From B13-G4 sp030606805 (GTDB lineage: Bacteria; Desulfobacterota; Desulfobacteria; Desulfobacterales; ETH-SRB1), in contig JAUWFS010000059.1 of assembly GCA_030606805.1 (NCBI GenBank), positions 1 to 15,579 on the forward strand: DNA of 15,579 nucleotides. Direction: 5' to 3'. The translations under genes were made by a program, and so were the position numbers. Of the stretch, positions 1 to 7,831 are shown piece after piece. The notes beneath the pieces are model-generated. The model did not search any database and was not told the DNA's origin. It saw only the letters and a program-made list of their open reading frames with translations. The number at the start of each line of letters is the position of its first letter. The stretch's first letter is position 1.

Positions 1-1427
1 GGTGTTGAAAGTATATGAACATCTTTGTCCTTCTTATATGCCTGTATGACCGCCGCCAGGTTGGGAAAGGTAATGTTTCCGATTGTAACAACTTCACCAA
101 AAACACCGAGAGAAAAGCCGGAAGGCAATGAAGAAACAGTGCCTGTGCCTGTGACTGTCATTCCCTTTATGTTGCTGTAATTACTCTCGCCGCCGCTAAA
201 GCCGCCGCCAAAGAATCCTGTCTTGCTATGACCATCATAGGTTGTCTTGCCGCCCGCCTGCCACTCTGTTCCAAGGTTAAATTCCTTGTTCACATTTACT
301 TCCATGATCAAGCATTCTATATAGACCATTGCCCTTGGAATATCCAGCTTCTTTATTATTTCTTCAAGTACCAGATAGTCATCCTTTTCCGCCATAATAA
401 TGAGGGTGTTGGTGGCCTTATCCGCTTTTATTATGACATCGCCTGAAATAATAGGGGCTTCTTTTTTTCCTTTGGCGGGGCTTTGCTTTTTTGCCGGCAG
501 TTCCTGCAGAACCTTTGCCAGATCTTCGGCCGTGGCATTTTCAAGATAATAAACACGGATTTTCTCTTTACCTCGCGGAACCTCCCTGTCAAGCAACTTA
601 ATAAGCTTTTTAATCCTGACAGTTTCATTTTCGCTGGCAAGCAAAACAATTGTGTTTGTCCGTTCATCTGCTACGAACTTAACAGTTTTTCCCAAATCTC
701 CTTTTTTTGGTCTAAGCCTCGTTTGGAATACAGTACTTAATATTTTTACCAGCTTTTCGGCACCTGCAAATTCAAGCGGAATAACAGAAAGTTCCAGGCC
801 GGTACCTGTAACATCAATGACATCAAGAATTTTCAGCAGTCTTGTTATGTTTGAATAAGTATCAGTAATCACAAGCATGTTTGTAGGAGAATAGGCCAAA
901 ACCAGGCTGCTTTTGGAAATTAAAGGAGCAAAAAGCTTTTTAACTTCACCAGGATCAGCATATTTTAAGTGTACGAGTTGCGTTACCACTTTATCTTCCG
1001 GTGACCTTGTCTCCTCTTTAAACATGGTTTCAATATTCTTTGAACGCGCATCAGGGGATGGAACTATTTTAATTATTTTGCCTGATTTTACCGTAGAATA
1101 ACCATGGACTTCCAGAACGGATTCAAAAACCTTGTAAGCTTCATCAATAGAAATTTTAGAAGGAGAAATTATATTTACTGCCCCCCTAACTCTTTGATCT
1201 ATAACGAAATTTTTGCCGGTTAGTTCGCTTATGAATTTAATAAATACGCTTATATCAACGTTGTTGAAATCTATGGAGACCAGTTGTTTTGATTCATCAG
1301 CTTGTTTTATTTCACTCCCAATTTCATTTGCCGAATTTTCAGTAGCTGATGAAATGGATATAAGCACGAAACTGATAATAATAAATAAACATAAAATGCC
1401 TTTTAAGCGATTTGTGAATGATTTCAT
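1..1427 (-). CDS. gspD: Type II secretion system secretin GspD (partial, C-terminus beyond left edge)
   Basis: Outer-membrane secretin of the T2SS, the gated channel through which folded periplasmic proteins leave the cell. I translated it from the ATG at 1427; 475 codons are present and no stop occurs before the window edge. Residues 1-28 form a signal peptide (MKSFTNRLKG, then a hydrophobic stretch, with likely cleavage after SSA). The periplasmic repeats follow in standard order: N0 about 48-123 (VSIDFNNVDISVFIKFISEL), N1 about 148-206, N2 about 212-282 and N3 about 288-363, the latter with a Lys/Ala-rich insert near 312-325. The secretin domain begins near 365 (RAMVYIECLIMEV). A Gly-rich segment at 404-415 (GFFGGGFSGGES) fits the variable early secretin region. 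It lies 73 bases downstream of gspC and has no strong ribosome binding site. Family GspD is usually 600-750 residues, so roughly a third is missing. Very confident. Confidence 0.96.
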   Translation of the reverse strand, partial: MKSFTNRLKGILCLFIIISFVLISISSATENSANEIGSEIKQADESKQLVSIDFNNVDISVFIKFISELTGKNFVIDQRVRGAVNIISPSKISIDEAYKVFESVLEVHGYSTVKSGKIIKIVPSPDARSKNIETMFKEETRSPEDKVVTQLVHLKYADPGEVKKLFAPLISKSSLVLAYSPTNMLVITDTYSNITRLLKILDVIDVTGTGLELSVIPLEFAGAEKLVKILSTVFQTRLRPKKGDLGKTVKFVADERTNTIVLLASENETVRIKKLIKLLDREVPRGKEKIRVYYLENATAEDLAKVLQELPAKKQSPAKGKKEAPIISGDVIIKADKATNTLIIMAEKDDYLVLEEIIKKLDIPRAMVYIECLIMEVNVNKEFNLGTEWQAGGKTTYDGHSKTGFFGGGFSGGESNYSNIKGMTVTGTGTVSSLPSGFSLGVFGEVVTIGNITFPNLAAVIQAYKKDKDVHILST

Positions 1428-1500
1428 TTTATTTACCAATCATTTTTATTCTTATATGTTGCAGATTAGTAGAAAAGTCTCTTGCTAAAAACTATTAGCG

Positions 1501-2373
1501 TTACTCTTCTATACTTTGTTCTTCCCATATTATATCTTTATGCTTTCCTTTACGTTTTATCTGAAGCTGAACATCGGGGGATGCCTTTAAGCTTTTGTAA
1601 AACTCCTGGATATCCTCAACTGATTCTATATTCTCGCCGTCCACTCCTTTTATAATATCACCGTTTTCCAAACCCATTTTATGAAAAAGTGAATCAGGCT
1701 TAATTCTTGTTAAAATAATGCCGCCTATCTTTCCTTTTTCAAAATAGGGTTTAATGTTCGCCTGACTCATAAGATTGTGGACTTCTTTAAAAACGTTTTC
1801 CGTTTGTAAACGGTTAGATTTTATATTACGCTTATGTATTACATTCGATTTCAAAACAAACTTATTTGTTTTTTTATTTATTGGCAACTCCTCAATCTCA
1901 AGGATCTCATCTCTTCCATTTATACTTAGAACAACTTTTTCTCTGAAAATCATTTTTACTGTTGCATCCTGAACTTTATCGCCGACTCTGTACAAATTTT
2001 GTTTTTTAGCTTTCAGTTCTTCAATAACAGCGTATGCCGTTTGTTTGTCATCCGCAGTAACGGTTCCCCATAGCCTTAACTTTAAATCAGTATGCTTCAG
2101 TGCCTCTAAATTAATCTTGTCTTTCAAGATCTTGTTTGAATTTTTTTTTGTTTTTAAAAGATCTCGTTCAATAATTGGGCTGTAATAAGACAGACTTTTA
2201 TGATTTTCATCTTCCTTGTATGATATCTTCTCTATTCTTGTATCGCCTTTCAGGTCAATATTATTTATATCCTCGGCTATTATCTTGTAAAAAATTTTTA
2301 TGCAGAAATAACCGGCGACAACTATTAAAAAAATATTTAATGCTAAAAAATATCGTTTCATAATTACACACAT
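1501..2373 (-). CDS. gspC: Type II secretion system protein GspC (HR + PDZ)
   Basis: Inner-membrane T2SS component that connects the assembly platform to the secretin; the HR domain binds the GspD N0 domain. The 290-residue product has one N-terminal membrane helix (about 8-28), a charged linker, an HR-type domain (about 93-162, with LRLWGTV, YRVGDKV and an alternating beta pattern) and a C-terminal PDZ domain (about 200-283, including GGIILTRIKPDSLFHKMGL and NGDIIKGVDGE). Length and domain order match GspC of the PDZ type. Two in-frame ATGs are possible (2373, 2361) and neither has a clear ribosome binding site. The first lies only 8 bases beyond the 19-bp hairpin 2382-2440, so its translation could be affected by that structure. 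Here gspC sits directly before gspD but at the distal end of the operon rather than at its start. Confidence 0.93.
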   Translation of the reverse strand: MCVIMKRYFLALNIFLIVVAGYFCIKIFYKIIAEDINNIDLKGDTRIEKISYKEDENHKSLSYYSPIIERDLLKTKKNSNKILKDKINLEALKHTDLKLRLWGTVTADDKQTAYAVIEELKAKKQNLYRVGDKVQDATVKMIFREKVVLSINGRDEILEIEELPINKKTNKFVLKSNVIHKRNIKSNRLQTENVFKEVHNLMSQANIKPYFEKGKIGGIILTRIKPDSLFHKMGLENGDIIKGVDGENIESVEDIQEFYKSLKASPDVQLQIKRKGKHKDIIWEEQSIEE

Positions 2374-2381
2374 CGTAATCG

Positions 2382-2440
2382 TTCACGGTTCACAGTTTAC
2401 TGTTTTATGTTTTGAACAACCGTAAACTGTGAACCGTGAA
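2382..2440. repeat. Perfect 19-bp inverted repeat (hairpin) between gspM and gspC
   Basis: Arms 2382-2400 (ttcacggttcacagtttac) and 2422-2440 (gtaaactgtgaaccgtgaa) are exact reverse complements around a 21-base loop. It fills most of the 83-base gspM-gspC gap, the largest gap in the T2SS operon. In the transcribed direction it is not followed by a T-run, so it does not look like an intrinsic terminator. The right arm also has a loose 7-base rhythm (AAACTGT-GAACCGT-GAATCTG), recalling the heptad repeats elsewhere in the window. It could be a dispersed repeat, an mRNA-stability or processing hairpin, or both. Confidence 0.85.
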
Positions 2441-2456
2441 TCTGAGTAGTTATAGA

Positions 2457-2993
2457 CTATATTCCTATTGTTTCAACCTTTAAGACAGCATTGATGAGAT
2501 CTTCCTGCCCACCAGCCTTTGAAATTGAAAGCCTGTTAATAAAAACGTTAGTGTCTGTTGTTTCTACCATATAAAGATACGAAATAAGATCTTTTAAAGT
2601 TACATTCTGAAGCTTAATTTCTACCGATGATATCTTGTAGTTACTGTTTTTAGCAACTGAAGTTGAAGGCTTCATATATACAATATGATCTTTTATCGCT
2701 GCTTTTCCGGCAAGACTGTCTATCAAGGAAAAAAGTGTAAAGTTCTTTTCTCTTTTTGCAAAGCGTAACTTTGATAAATCAGCCTTGTAACTTATGGCAT
2801 CGTGTTTTGATTTTAGAACTATCATCTCCTCAAGTATTTTTGTTTTAACCTGAATAGCCCTTGTAACACGTTCCCTTTTATCGATAACCGGGAATACTAT
2901 AAATTTAATTAAAACAAATATGCAGATAATAACTGCTGCCGCATATACTGAATATTTCTCACGTTTGTTCAGCTTCATATTATTTAAAACCAT
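2457..2993 (-). CDS. gspM: Type II secretion system protein GspM (PilO-like)
   Basis: Bitopic inner-membrane component of the T2SS assembly platform and partner of GspL. The 178-residue product has a short Lys/Arg-rich cytoplasmic N-terminus (MKLNKREKYS), one membrane helix (about residues 17-36), a coiled-coil-like region (about 40-75) and a C-terminal ferredoxin-like alpha/beta fold (about 95-175). This layout is typical of GspM/PilO. Identification rests on topology, size and position right after gspL, since this family is poorly conserved in sequence. The ATG at 2993 overlaps the gspL stop (TAATG), indicating translational coupling. An ATG at 2978 is an alternative start. The hairpin 2382-2440 follows it in the operon. 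Confidence 0.85.
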   Translation of the reverse strand: MVLNNMKLNKREKYSVYAAAVIICIFVLIKFIVFPVIDKRERVTRAIQVKTKILEEMIVLKSKHDAISYKADLSKLRFAKREKNFTLFSLIDSLAGKAAIKDHIVYMKPSTSVAKNSNYKISSVEIKLQNVTLKDLISYLYMVETTDTNVFINRLSISKAGGQEDLINAVLKVETIGI

Positions 2994-4471
2994 TATAACT
3001 TAATTTGCAGCTTAAAGCGCACCCTGTTTTCAGCCTTGTCTATATTGGCCGAGCCTATTATGACTTTTTTAAAAAAATCCGCTTGTTCAAGCTTGCTCTT
3101 AATTTTGTTCACAGAATTAAATGTATCTGTATTTCCCACTATCATTAAGTCTTCAAATCCAAACACAAACTTTGTAACCTCAACATCAATTTCCTCTGGA
3201 ATGAGCCTGCTGATTTCATAAAGAATATCAATTGCGCGGATATCTCTATGAGTTTCTCCCTGGAATAAAGAGCTTTTTTGCGCCTTTTGTATTCCAACCC
3301 GCATCTGATGCAGTGGATCTACTATATTTTTAACATCAGGAAAAGTTGTTTTAAATAAATCGGTTATCTTATGCTCTATGCTTGACAACCTTTTGTTCAT
3401 TAAATAAGTATTAACAATTACATTAGAAAATGATGTTGCCAGAACTACTCCGGCAAGAAATCCCGTTATAATCAGGGCATTTTTGTTTTCTTCCCAATAT
3501 TTTTTTAAGGAAAAATAATCTTTATTAAAATTTAAACTATTAAGCCCTTTTAGCTCAACCAGCGAGAGCGCAAAAGCATTGTCCATTCTTTCAGGCTTCC
3601 AGGAATTTCCAGGATGATTTTTTATTTGAACTGATGTGCCGGCAACAAGATTCGTCTGCTTTACGGAAATTCCCAAAATACTTTCCATCTTCCGTTCAAA
3701 TCCAGTTTCACCAATGCTGTTTCCTGTTGTAATAATTACATCCGGTTGAAAATCAAGGTGGAAAATCTCTTCAAAAGTAGAAATTGCCTGCTTTATATTT
3801 AAACAAAGTGATTCTATTTTCGAGGTATCAATTGAGTTTAATCTAAAAGAACGAATATAATATACCTGCCCTGATCTTACTATAAATACAGCGCATTTTT
3901 CATTACCTGTATCCACAAAAAGAAAATTATCAGGGGTATCTGCAAGCTCGGTCAGACACAGTACTGCGGCTGAGCCCCCGACCGTTATTATCTTTGGATT
4001 AACATTAAAGGATTTTAGTTTGTTAAGATATAATTGAATATCGGCTTTTTCAACAGCAGCTACGATTAAGTCTGTGTTATCATCAGATGTTAAAGAATTA
4101 AAATCAATTACAAGGTCATCAACCTTGAAAGGAAGAGTGGTTTCAAGTTCAAAAGGCAGGATCTGTCTTATCTTTTTCCGATTTTTGAAAGGCACCTGAA
4201 TGTTTCTGTACGAGATTTGGTCGGAAGGGAATGAAGCAATGCATACAGAACCAGTTATATCCATTTTTTTTGTAATAATATCAAGAGAATACGATATTAT
4301 ACTCTCAATATCTTTTTGATCTGATATCGGAACATATTCATGAGCTTCTATAAAGTTTTCCTTGATATTATTCTTTACCAACACTGCAGATACGGAACCA
4401 TATCGAATATCAAGCCCAAGTATCTTCTTGCTCGTGGCATTTAATAATATATTTTGAAGCTTTTTCATCAT
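2993..4471 (-). CDS. gspL: Type II secretion system protein GspL (actin-like cytoplasmic domain, PilM/PilN-like)
   Basis: Inner-membrane assembly-platform protein that recruits the GspE ATPase through its cytoplasmic domain and pairs with GspM in the periplasm. The 492-residue product starts with an actin/PilM-like domain: phosphate-1-like ILGLDIRYGSVSAVLV near 17-32, a further strand segment DNFLFVDTGNEKCAVFIV near 181-198, and DVIITTGNS near 244. A membrane helix follows at about 334-356 (ALIITGFLAGVVLATSF). The periplasmic part (about 360-492) has a helical linker and a ferredoxin-like end. The full-length cytoplasmic plus periplasmic arrangement fits GspL, which corresponds to a PilM-PilN fusion. 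It starts 15 bases after gspK, and its stop overlaps the gspM start. Two adjacent ATGs (4471, 4468) are possible starts. Confidence 0.9.
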   Translation of the reverse strand: MMKKLQNILLNATSKKILGLDIRYGSVSAVLVKNNIKENFIEAHEYVPISDQKDIESIISYSLDIITKKMDITGSVCIASFPSDQISYRNIQVPFKNRKKIRQILPFELETTLPFKVDDLVIDFNSLTSDDNTDLIVAAVEKADIQLYLNKLKSFNVNPKIITVGGSAAVLCLTELADTPDNFLFVDTGNEKCAVFIVRSGQVYYIRSFRLNSIDTSKIESLCLNIKQAISTFEEIFHLDFQPDVIITTGNSIGETGFERKMESILGISVKQTNLVAGTSVQIKNHPGNSWKPERMDNAFALSLVELKGLNSLNFNKDYFSLKKYWEENKNALIITGFLAGVVLATSFSNVIVNTYLMNKRLSSIEHKITDLFKTTFPDVKNIVDPLHQMRVGIQKAQKSSLFQGETHRDIRAIDILYEISRLIPEEIDVEVTKFVFGFEDLMIVGNTDTFNSVNKIKSKLEQADFFKKVIIGSANIDKAENRVRFKLQIKL

Positions 4472-4486
4472 ACTTGATATAGACTT

Positions 4487-5545
4487 TCACTCCGTCTGCC
4501 GGCTTAAAATTTTGCATTTCCACTTGCCGGATTCATTATCTTTTAAGCGCTGAACTATTGCTGTTGTGATCATTTCCATTTCCCGCAGTTTAGCAACAGA
4601 CACAATTTGAAAAAAATCACTTGAAGTTGTAATTAGATTCGAATCAATCTCAATATTTTCACAGCCGGGAACATTCTTATACCATATATTGCTTGATAAA
4701 TCATAGAGAAATTTTAGATCCGACATTTCCTGACGGTATTCACAGATATCCGAAGATAGATACCTGCTGTCATCGGGCAATAAAGCCGCAATAACATGAG
4801 CCTCTGCCGTGTTGATATTAATTTTTCCTGCATATGTGCTGTCGGGATTTGTCATACCATAGACAGTCATATATTCTGAAATACCGGGCATTCCATTATA
4901 GTTATAAAAAATTTCGGGGCTAACGCCTTTTATCATTGCAAGCTGGTTTAAATTAGATAATGGAGCATTCCTGCAAGAATATGGAGTGTCGCTGTCGTGG
5001 TAATATTCTGATTCCGCCCCACTTAAACCTGTAATTTCATCATCAAAATCCAGCCAGTCCTTAACGGAATTTATTATGCAGGAAGGATCAATTTCTTCAG
5101 GCAATTCACGTTCAACAATTATAAGCCGCAAAAAATGATCCCAGAGATTCTTTTGAATTTCACTAAATTCACTCCTGTCAGGATATGCTACAAGTGCATT
5201 AACCTGAATCTTGCCGAGTTCATCACTGATTTTTAATTTTATTTCGCCATCCTCAAAGGGAATATCTTCCAATAAAAAAGCAATCTTATCAGGATTGGCC
5301 CAGTCTTCCTGTATAGAGTCTGTTTCTGATTCGAGTTTATCTTTAATAAGCAAAGCAATTGCTGCATTTAGTCCTGAAGATGTCATATGCGATAATGTAT
5401 ATTGATCCATGATTGCTGCAGTTGATGCGATCACAGATCTGCTCTTCCTGTTTAACTCCAATGCTATTGTAATTAATAATGTTATTACAGCAATAGTAAC
5501 AAGAATTGCCACCCCTCGGTTACTGCTTAATATTCTTGTAATCAT
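4487..5545 (-). CDS. gspK: Type II secretion system minor pseudopilin GspK
   Basis: Largest minor pseudopilin, which caps the pseudopilus tip together with GspI and GspJ. The prepilin peptidase site is SSNRG|VAILVTIAV, with cleavage after Gly11. As is usual for GspK, the mature position-5 glutamate found in other pseudopilins is absent. A hydrophobic helix follows (12-28). The 352-residue length and the large C-terminal region with a helix-hairpin-like segment (KININTAEAHVIAALLPDD, about residues 240-258) match the GspK family, whose inserted alpha-domain resembles SAM/HhH folds. It begins 9 bases after the gspJ stop and ends 15 bases before gspL. Confidence 0.93.
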   Translation of the reverse strand: MITRILSSNRGVAILVTIAVITLLITIALELNRKSRSVIASTAAIMDQYTLSHMTSSGLNAAIALLIKDKLESETDSIQEDWANPDKIAFLLEDIPFEDGEIKLKISDELGKIQVNALVAYPDRSEFSEIQKNLWDHFLRLIIVERELPEEIDPSCIINSVKDWLDFDDEITGLSGAESEYYHDSDTPYSCRNAPLSNLNQLAMIKGVSPEIFYNYNGMPGISEYMTVYGMTNPDSTYAGKININTAEAHVIAALLPDDSRYLSSDICEYRQEMSDLKFLYDLSSNIWYKNVPGCENIEIDSNLITTSSDFFQIVSVAKLREMEMITTAIVQRLKDNESGKWKCKILSRQTE

Positions 5546-5554
5546 TATTGAATC

Positions 5555-6286
5555 TTAACTGGTTTTTTCTCTGTAAACCGGGATTGTTACCATTGCTTCC
5601 AAAAAAATAGAGTTTGGTTCATCCCCTACCTCAAGTTCTATACTTATTGCCCTTGGAGTCGAATGCCGGAACTCATCGGACTGTGAATCCCAAAAATCAT
5701 ATTCATTTCCATCATAGCCATAATATTTGAATTCCAAAGATTTTACTCTTTCACATAACAAAGGATCGCTATCTTTTTTTTTAAAAAATTTATAGGGATA
5801 CAGACTATCTGCTCTCCTGATAACATAATTATCTTTATCTGTTTCTTGAACATAATAGATAATTTCTGCAATCCCATACCGCATATCATGCTCAAGATTT
5901 ATATGCGCCAGAGAAGTAAACCTTAGTTTTGAGAATTCTCTGCTTCCCACTTCGGTATTTTCACCCACAATACGATAAGCTCCCAGCAGACCATCTGGAT
6001 TTAAAGATGTATCCTCAGGGCAATATGCATGGATGGATTTAAAATCGGTAATAATTCTGTTAAGACAATTTTTAGCCATATCGCATGTGGTAAGCTTTTC
6101 AGATATAGAGCCGGTGCCACTCAGTATTGCATTAAATGAACTGAAAATAGTTGTGATAATTATGCTGAAGATAAATATTGCAATCAAAATTTCGACCAGG
6201 GTAAAACCCAGGCTGGACAAGCCAGAACCAAATTGACAATTGAAAATTGAAAATTTAAGATTTGTGGTATCGCTTCGTTCTGTCAT
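5555..6286 (-). CDS. gspJ: Type II secretion system minor pseudopilin GspJ, with unusually long leader
   Basis: Minor pseudopilin of the tip complex. I place the start at the ATG at 6286, one base after the gspI stop (TAAAATG), rather than at an upstream in-frame ATG at 6352 that would overlap gspI by 65 bases. The product is then 243 residues. The prepilin site is SSLG|FTLVEILIAIFIF, so the leader is about 27 residues (MTERSDTTNLKFSIFNCQFG...). That is much longer than the usual 5-15, and it lacks the common Lys/Arg immediately before Gly. Codons 10-19 of the leader are encoded by a 7-bp tandem repeat (6230-6257), suggesting a repeat insertion tolerated in a cleaved segment. A downstream TTG (codon 23) would give a five-residue leader but has no clear ribosome binding site. 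The C-terminal body (about 30-243) is a typical GspJ beta-rich domain. Confidence 0.9.
   Translation of the reverse strand: MTERSDTTNLKFSIFNCQFGSGLSSLGFTLVEILIAIFIFSIIITTIFSSFNAILSGTGSISEKLTTCDMAKNCLNRIITDFKSIHAYCPEDTSLNPDGLLGAYRIVGENTEVGSREFSKLRFTSLAHINLEHDMRYGIAEIIYYVQETDKDNYVIRRADSLYPYKFFKKKDSDPLLCERVKSLEFKYYGYDGNEYDFWDSQSDEFRHSTPRAISIELEVGDEPNSIFLEAMVTIPVYREKTS
6230..6257. repeat. Heptad tandem repeat (about 4 x 7 bp) inside gspJ leader
   Basis: Four consecutive 7-base units: AAATTGA (6230-6236), CAATTGA (6237-6243), AAATTGA (6244-6250) and AAATTTA (6251-6257), possibly followed by a decayed fifth unit AGATTTG. They lie wholly within the part of gspJ encoding the cleaved leader peptide. 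A related string (ttgaaaattgaa) occurs at 14255-14266 outside genes, which supports a dispersed repeat rather than coding constraint. Confidence 0.75.
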
Positions 6287-6287
6287 T

Positions 6288-6698
6288 TTAATTAAACCTG
6301 TAAGCCCTGAGACTATACGAAAGTTCTTCAGTATCAGTAAATACAGCAACATCTATTTTTTTTAAATCACCTGCGGCATATCCAAGAAATTCAGAATCAA
6401 CATCATCTATGGAAATATTATATCTGTAACCAGGGTAATTATCTCCGAACACCCCTGAATCATAAATACTGTCATAAACGGATTTTAATTCAAGCTCCTC
6501 TATTTTATTCTGGGCCAATAGGGGTGCTATGGTGTAAAACTTTGCAGCATGATTCATCGATATAGTCTGTTTATGCATCTTAAATATACTTAAAAAGACA
6601 ATTGCAATGATGGATATCGCCACCAGAATTTCAAGCAGCGAAAAGCCAGACCGTAATATTAGCGATTTGTCAGTTTTCAAACTCCACATATTTTTCAT
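6288..6698 (-). CDS. gspI: Type II secretion system minor pseudopilin GspI
   Basis: Minor pseudopilin that nucleates the tip complex with GspJ and GspK. The 136-residue product has the prepilin peptidase site ILRSG|FSLLEILVAISIIAIV, with cleavage after Gly18 and glutamate at mature position 5, followed by the N-terminal hydrophobic helix. The following region TIAPLLAQNKIEELEL resembles the GspI A-x-x-LAQ-K-EE pattern, and the length matches the family. Its start overlaps the end of gspH by 29 bases. Its stop is one base before the gspJ ATG, so the three genes appear translationally coupled. An ATG at 6689 is an alternative start. Confidence 0.92.
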   Translation of the reverse strand: MKNMWSLKTDKSLILRSGFSLLEILVAISIIAIVFLSIFKMHKQTISMNHAAKFYTIAPLLAQNKIEELELKSVYDSIYDSGVFGDNYPGYRYNISIDDVDSEFLGYAAGDLKKIDVAVFTDTEELSYSLRAYRFN

Positions 6699-7236
6699 AC
6701 AGCTCGACCTCAGATAAAAAAGGTTCTATAAGAAAAGAAAGCTGTTTGTTGCTGCTGTCTTCAATATGAATCAATGCCTTGTCGGAATATCCTTTTTTAT
6801 AAAAATAAATATCTGCACGCCCGAATAATATTTTATCTTTACCAGGATATTCAACATCAAGCAAATTTATATCATCCGGAAGCTCAAAACCTTGTTGCTC
6901 GGCATTTTGTATTTCTTCTTCCGACATTAATTCATCTGTCACCCACATTCTGTTATTATCTAAATCAATATGTAAAAAATAACTCTTATGGTTAGTGATT
7001 GAGCCTTCCTTTAATGCCTTTACTTTACCGATAATCCAGCGAGATACTCTTTTTGTACTATCAAACATAACTGCTTCCTGGAATTTCGGAATATACAAAA
7101 AAAGCATAATACTGATAAGAAAAACCACAATTATCAGCTCAATGAGAGTAAAACCTCTGTTTTGCATTAGGGCTCGGTCAAAAATAACTTGGCATTTTTG
7201 CATCCCAACTTCACCATATCTTTCATCGGTTTTCAT
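6670..7236 (-). CDS. gspH: Type II secretion system minor pseudopilin GspH
   Basis: Minor pseudopilin of the T2SS pilus. The prepilin site is MQNRG|FTLIELIIVVFLISIM, with glutamate at mature position 5. The mature chain is about 160 residues, with the beta-rich C-terminal domain of GspH/FimT type. Start choice is uncertain. ATGs occur at 7269, 7236, 7203 and 7167. I prefer 7236 because a GAGG lies about 12 bases upstream (7249-7252). The ATG at 7167 would give the most typical short leader (five residues before the cleaved bond) but has no clear ribosome binding site. Assignment to GspH rather than another pseudopilin rests mainly on its position between gspG and gspI and on size. It overlaps gspI by 29 bases. 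Confidence 0.85.
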   Translation of the reverse strand: MKTDERYGEVGMQKCQVIFDRALMQNRGFTLIELIIVVFLISIMLFLYIPKFQEAVMFDSTKRVSRWIIGKVKALKEGSITNHKSYFLHIDLDNNRMWVTDELMSEEEIQNAEQQGFELPDDINLLDVEYPGKDKILFGRADIYFYKKGYSDKALIHIEDSSNKQLSFLIEPFLSEVELYEKYVEFEN

Positions 7237-7294
7237 TCGCAAAAAAATCCTCGCCCTTATGTAAAACATGATGGATAGCGTTTATGGATGAACT

Positions 7295-7750
7295 CTATTC
7301 AATTTCCCAGCTATTGATATCCTCGTTCTTTTCTTCACCTCCAGGCAAACCGTCGGCACCATATGACATAATATCATAGTCATAATTAATACCTGGACAA
7401 AGATAGACAAAATTATTATCCCATGGATCTTTGGGGAGCTTTCCCTTTTCAAGATAGCCACCCTTGCGCCATTTTTTCGGAAGAGTCCCTGTCTCGGGCG
7501 CTTCTACAAGTGCCTGCAATCCCTGCTCAGTATCCGGATACATGCCGCTATCCAGTTTGTACAATTTAAGAGCTGTTTCCAGAATTTCTATCTGCATCTT
7601 TGCTTTAAGCCGCCTTGCCTCCTCTGGCCGCCCCATCAACCTTGGGACTATAAGACCCGCAAGGATCCCTAAAATTACAATAACAACCATCAACTCAATA
7701 AGCGTAAAGCCACATACGCCAGTTATTATTCGTGGAATCTTTTTATTCAT
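7295..7750 (-). CDS. gspG: Type II secretion system major pseudopilin GspG
   Basis: Major subunit of the periplasmic pseudopilus. The start is set at the ATG at 7750 because GGAGG lies just upstream (GGAGGATTAATG); an in-frame TTG at 7765 would put this site inside the gene. The 151-residue product has the prepilin site GVCG|FTLIELMVVIVILGILAG, with cleavage after Gly14 and glutamate at mature position 5. The canonical GspG helix follows (VPRLMGRPEEARRLKAKMQI), then the LYKLDSGMYPDTEQGLQAL and DPWDNNF signatures. The C-terminal loop SYGADGLPGGEEKNEDINSW matches the conserved calcium-binding loop of the major pseudopilin. It sits 81 bases downstream of gspF. Identification is secure. Confidence 0.97.
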   Translation of the reverse strand: MNKKIPRIITGVCGFTLIELMVVIVILGILAGLIVPRLMGRPEEARRLKAKMQIEILETALKLYKLDSGMYPDTEQGLQALVEAPETGTLPKKWRKGGYLEKGKLPKDPWDNNFVYLCPGINYDYDIMSYGADGLPGGEEKNEDINSWEIE

Positions 7751-7831
7751 TAATCCTCCAATCAAAATTTTACCACAAAAAATACAGATAAATTATTTTA
7801 AATTGTAAGTTTTTCTTTGCAAACCCTGAAT

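Noticed and set aside
431..667. 78-codon minus-strand frame
   Set aside because: It lies within gspD in another frame; the gspD frame is continuous and carries all the secretin domains.
2382..2440. Intrinsic terminator after gspM
   Set aside because: The stem is long and perfect, but no T-run follows in the transcribed direction and gspC follows at once.
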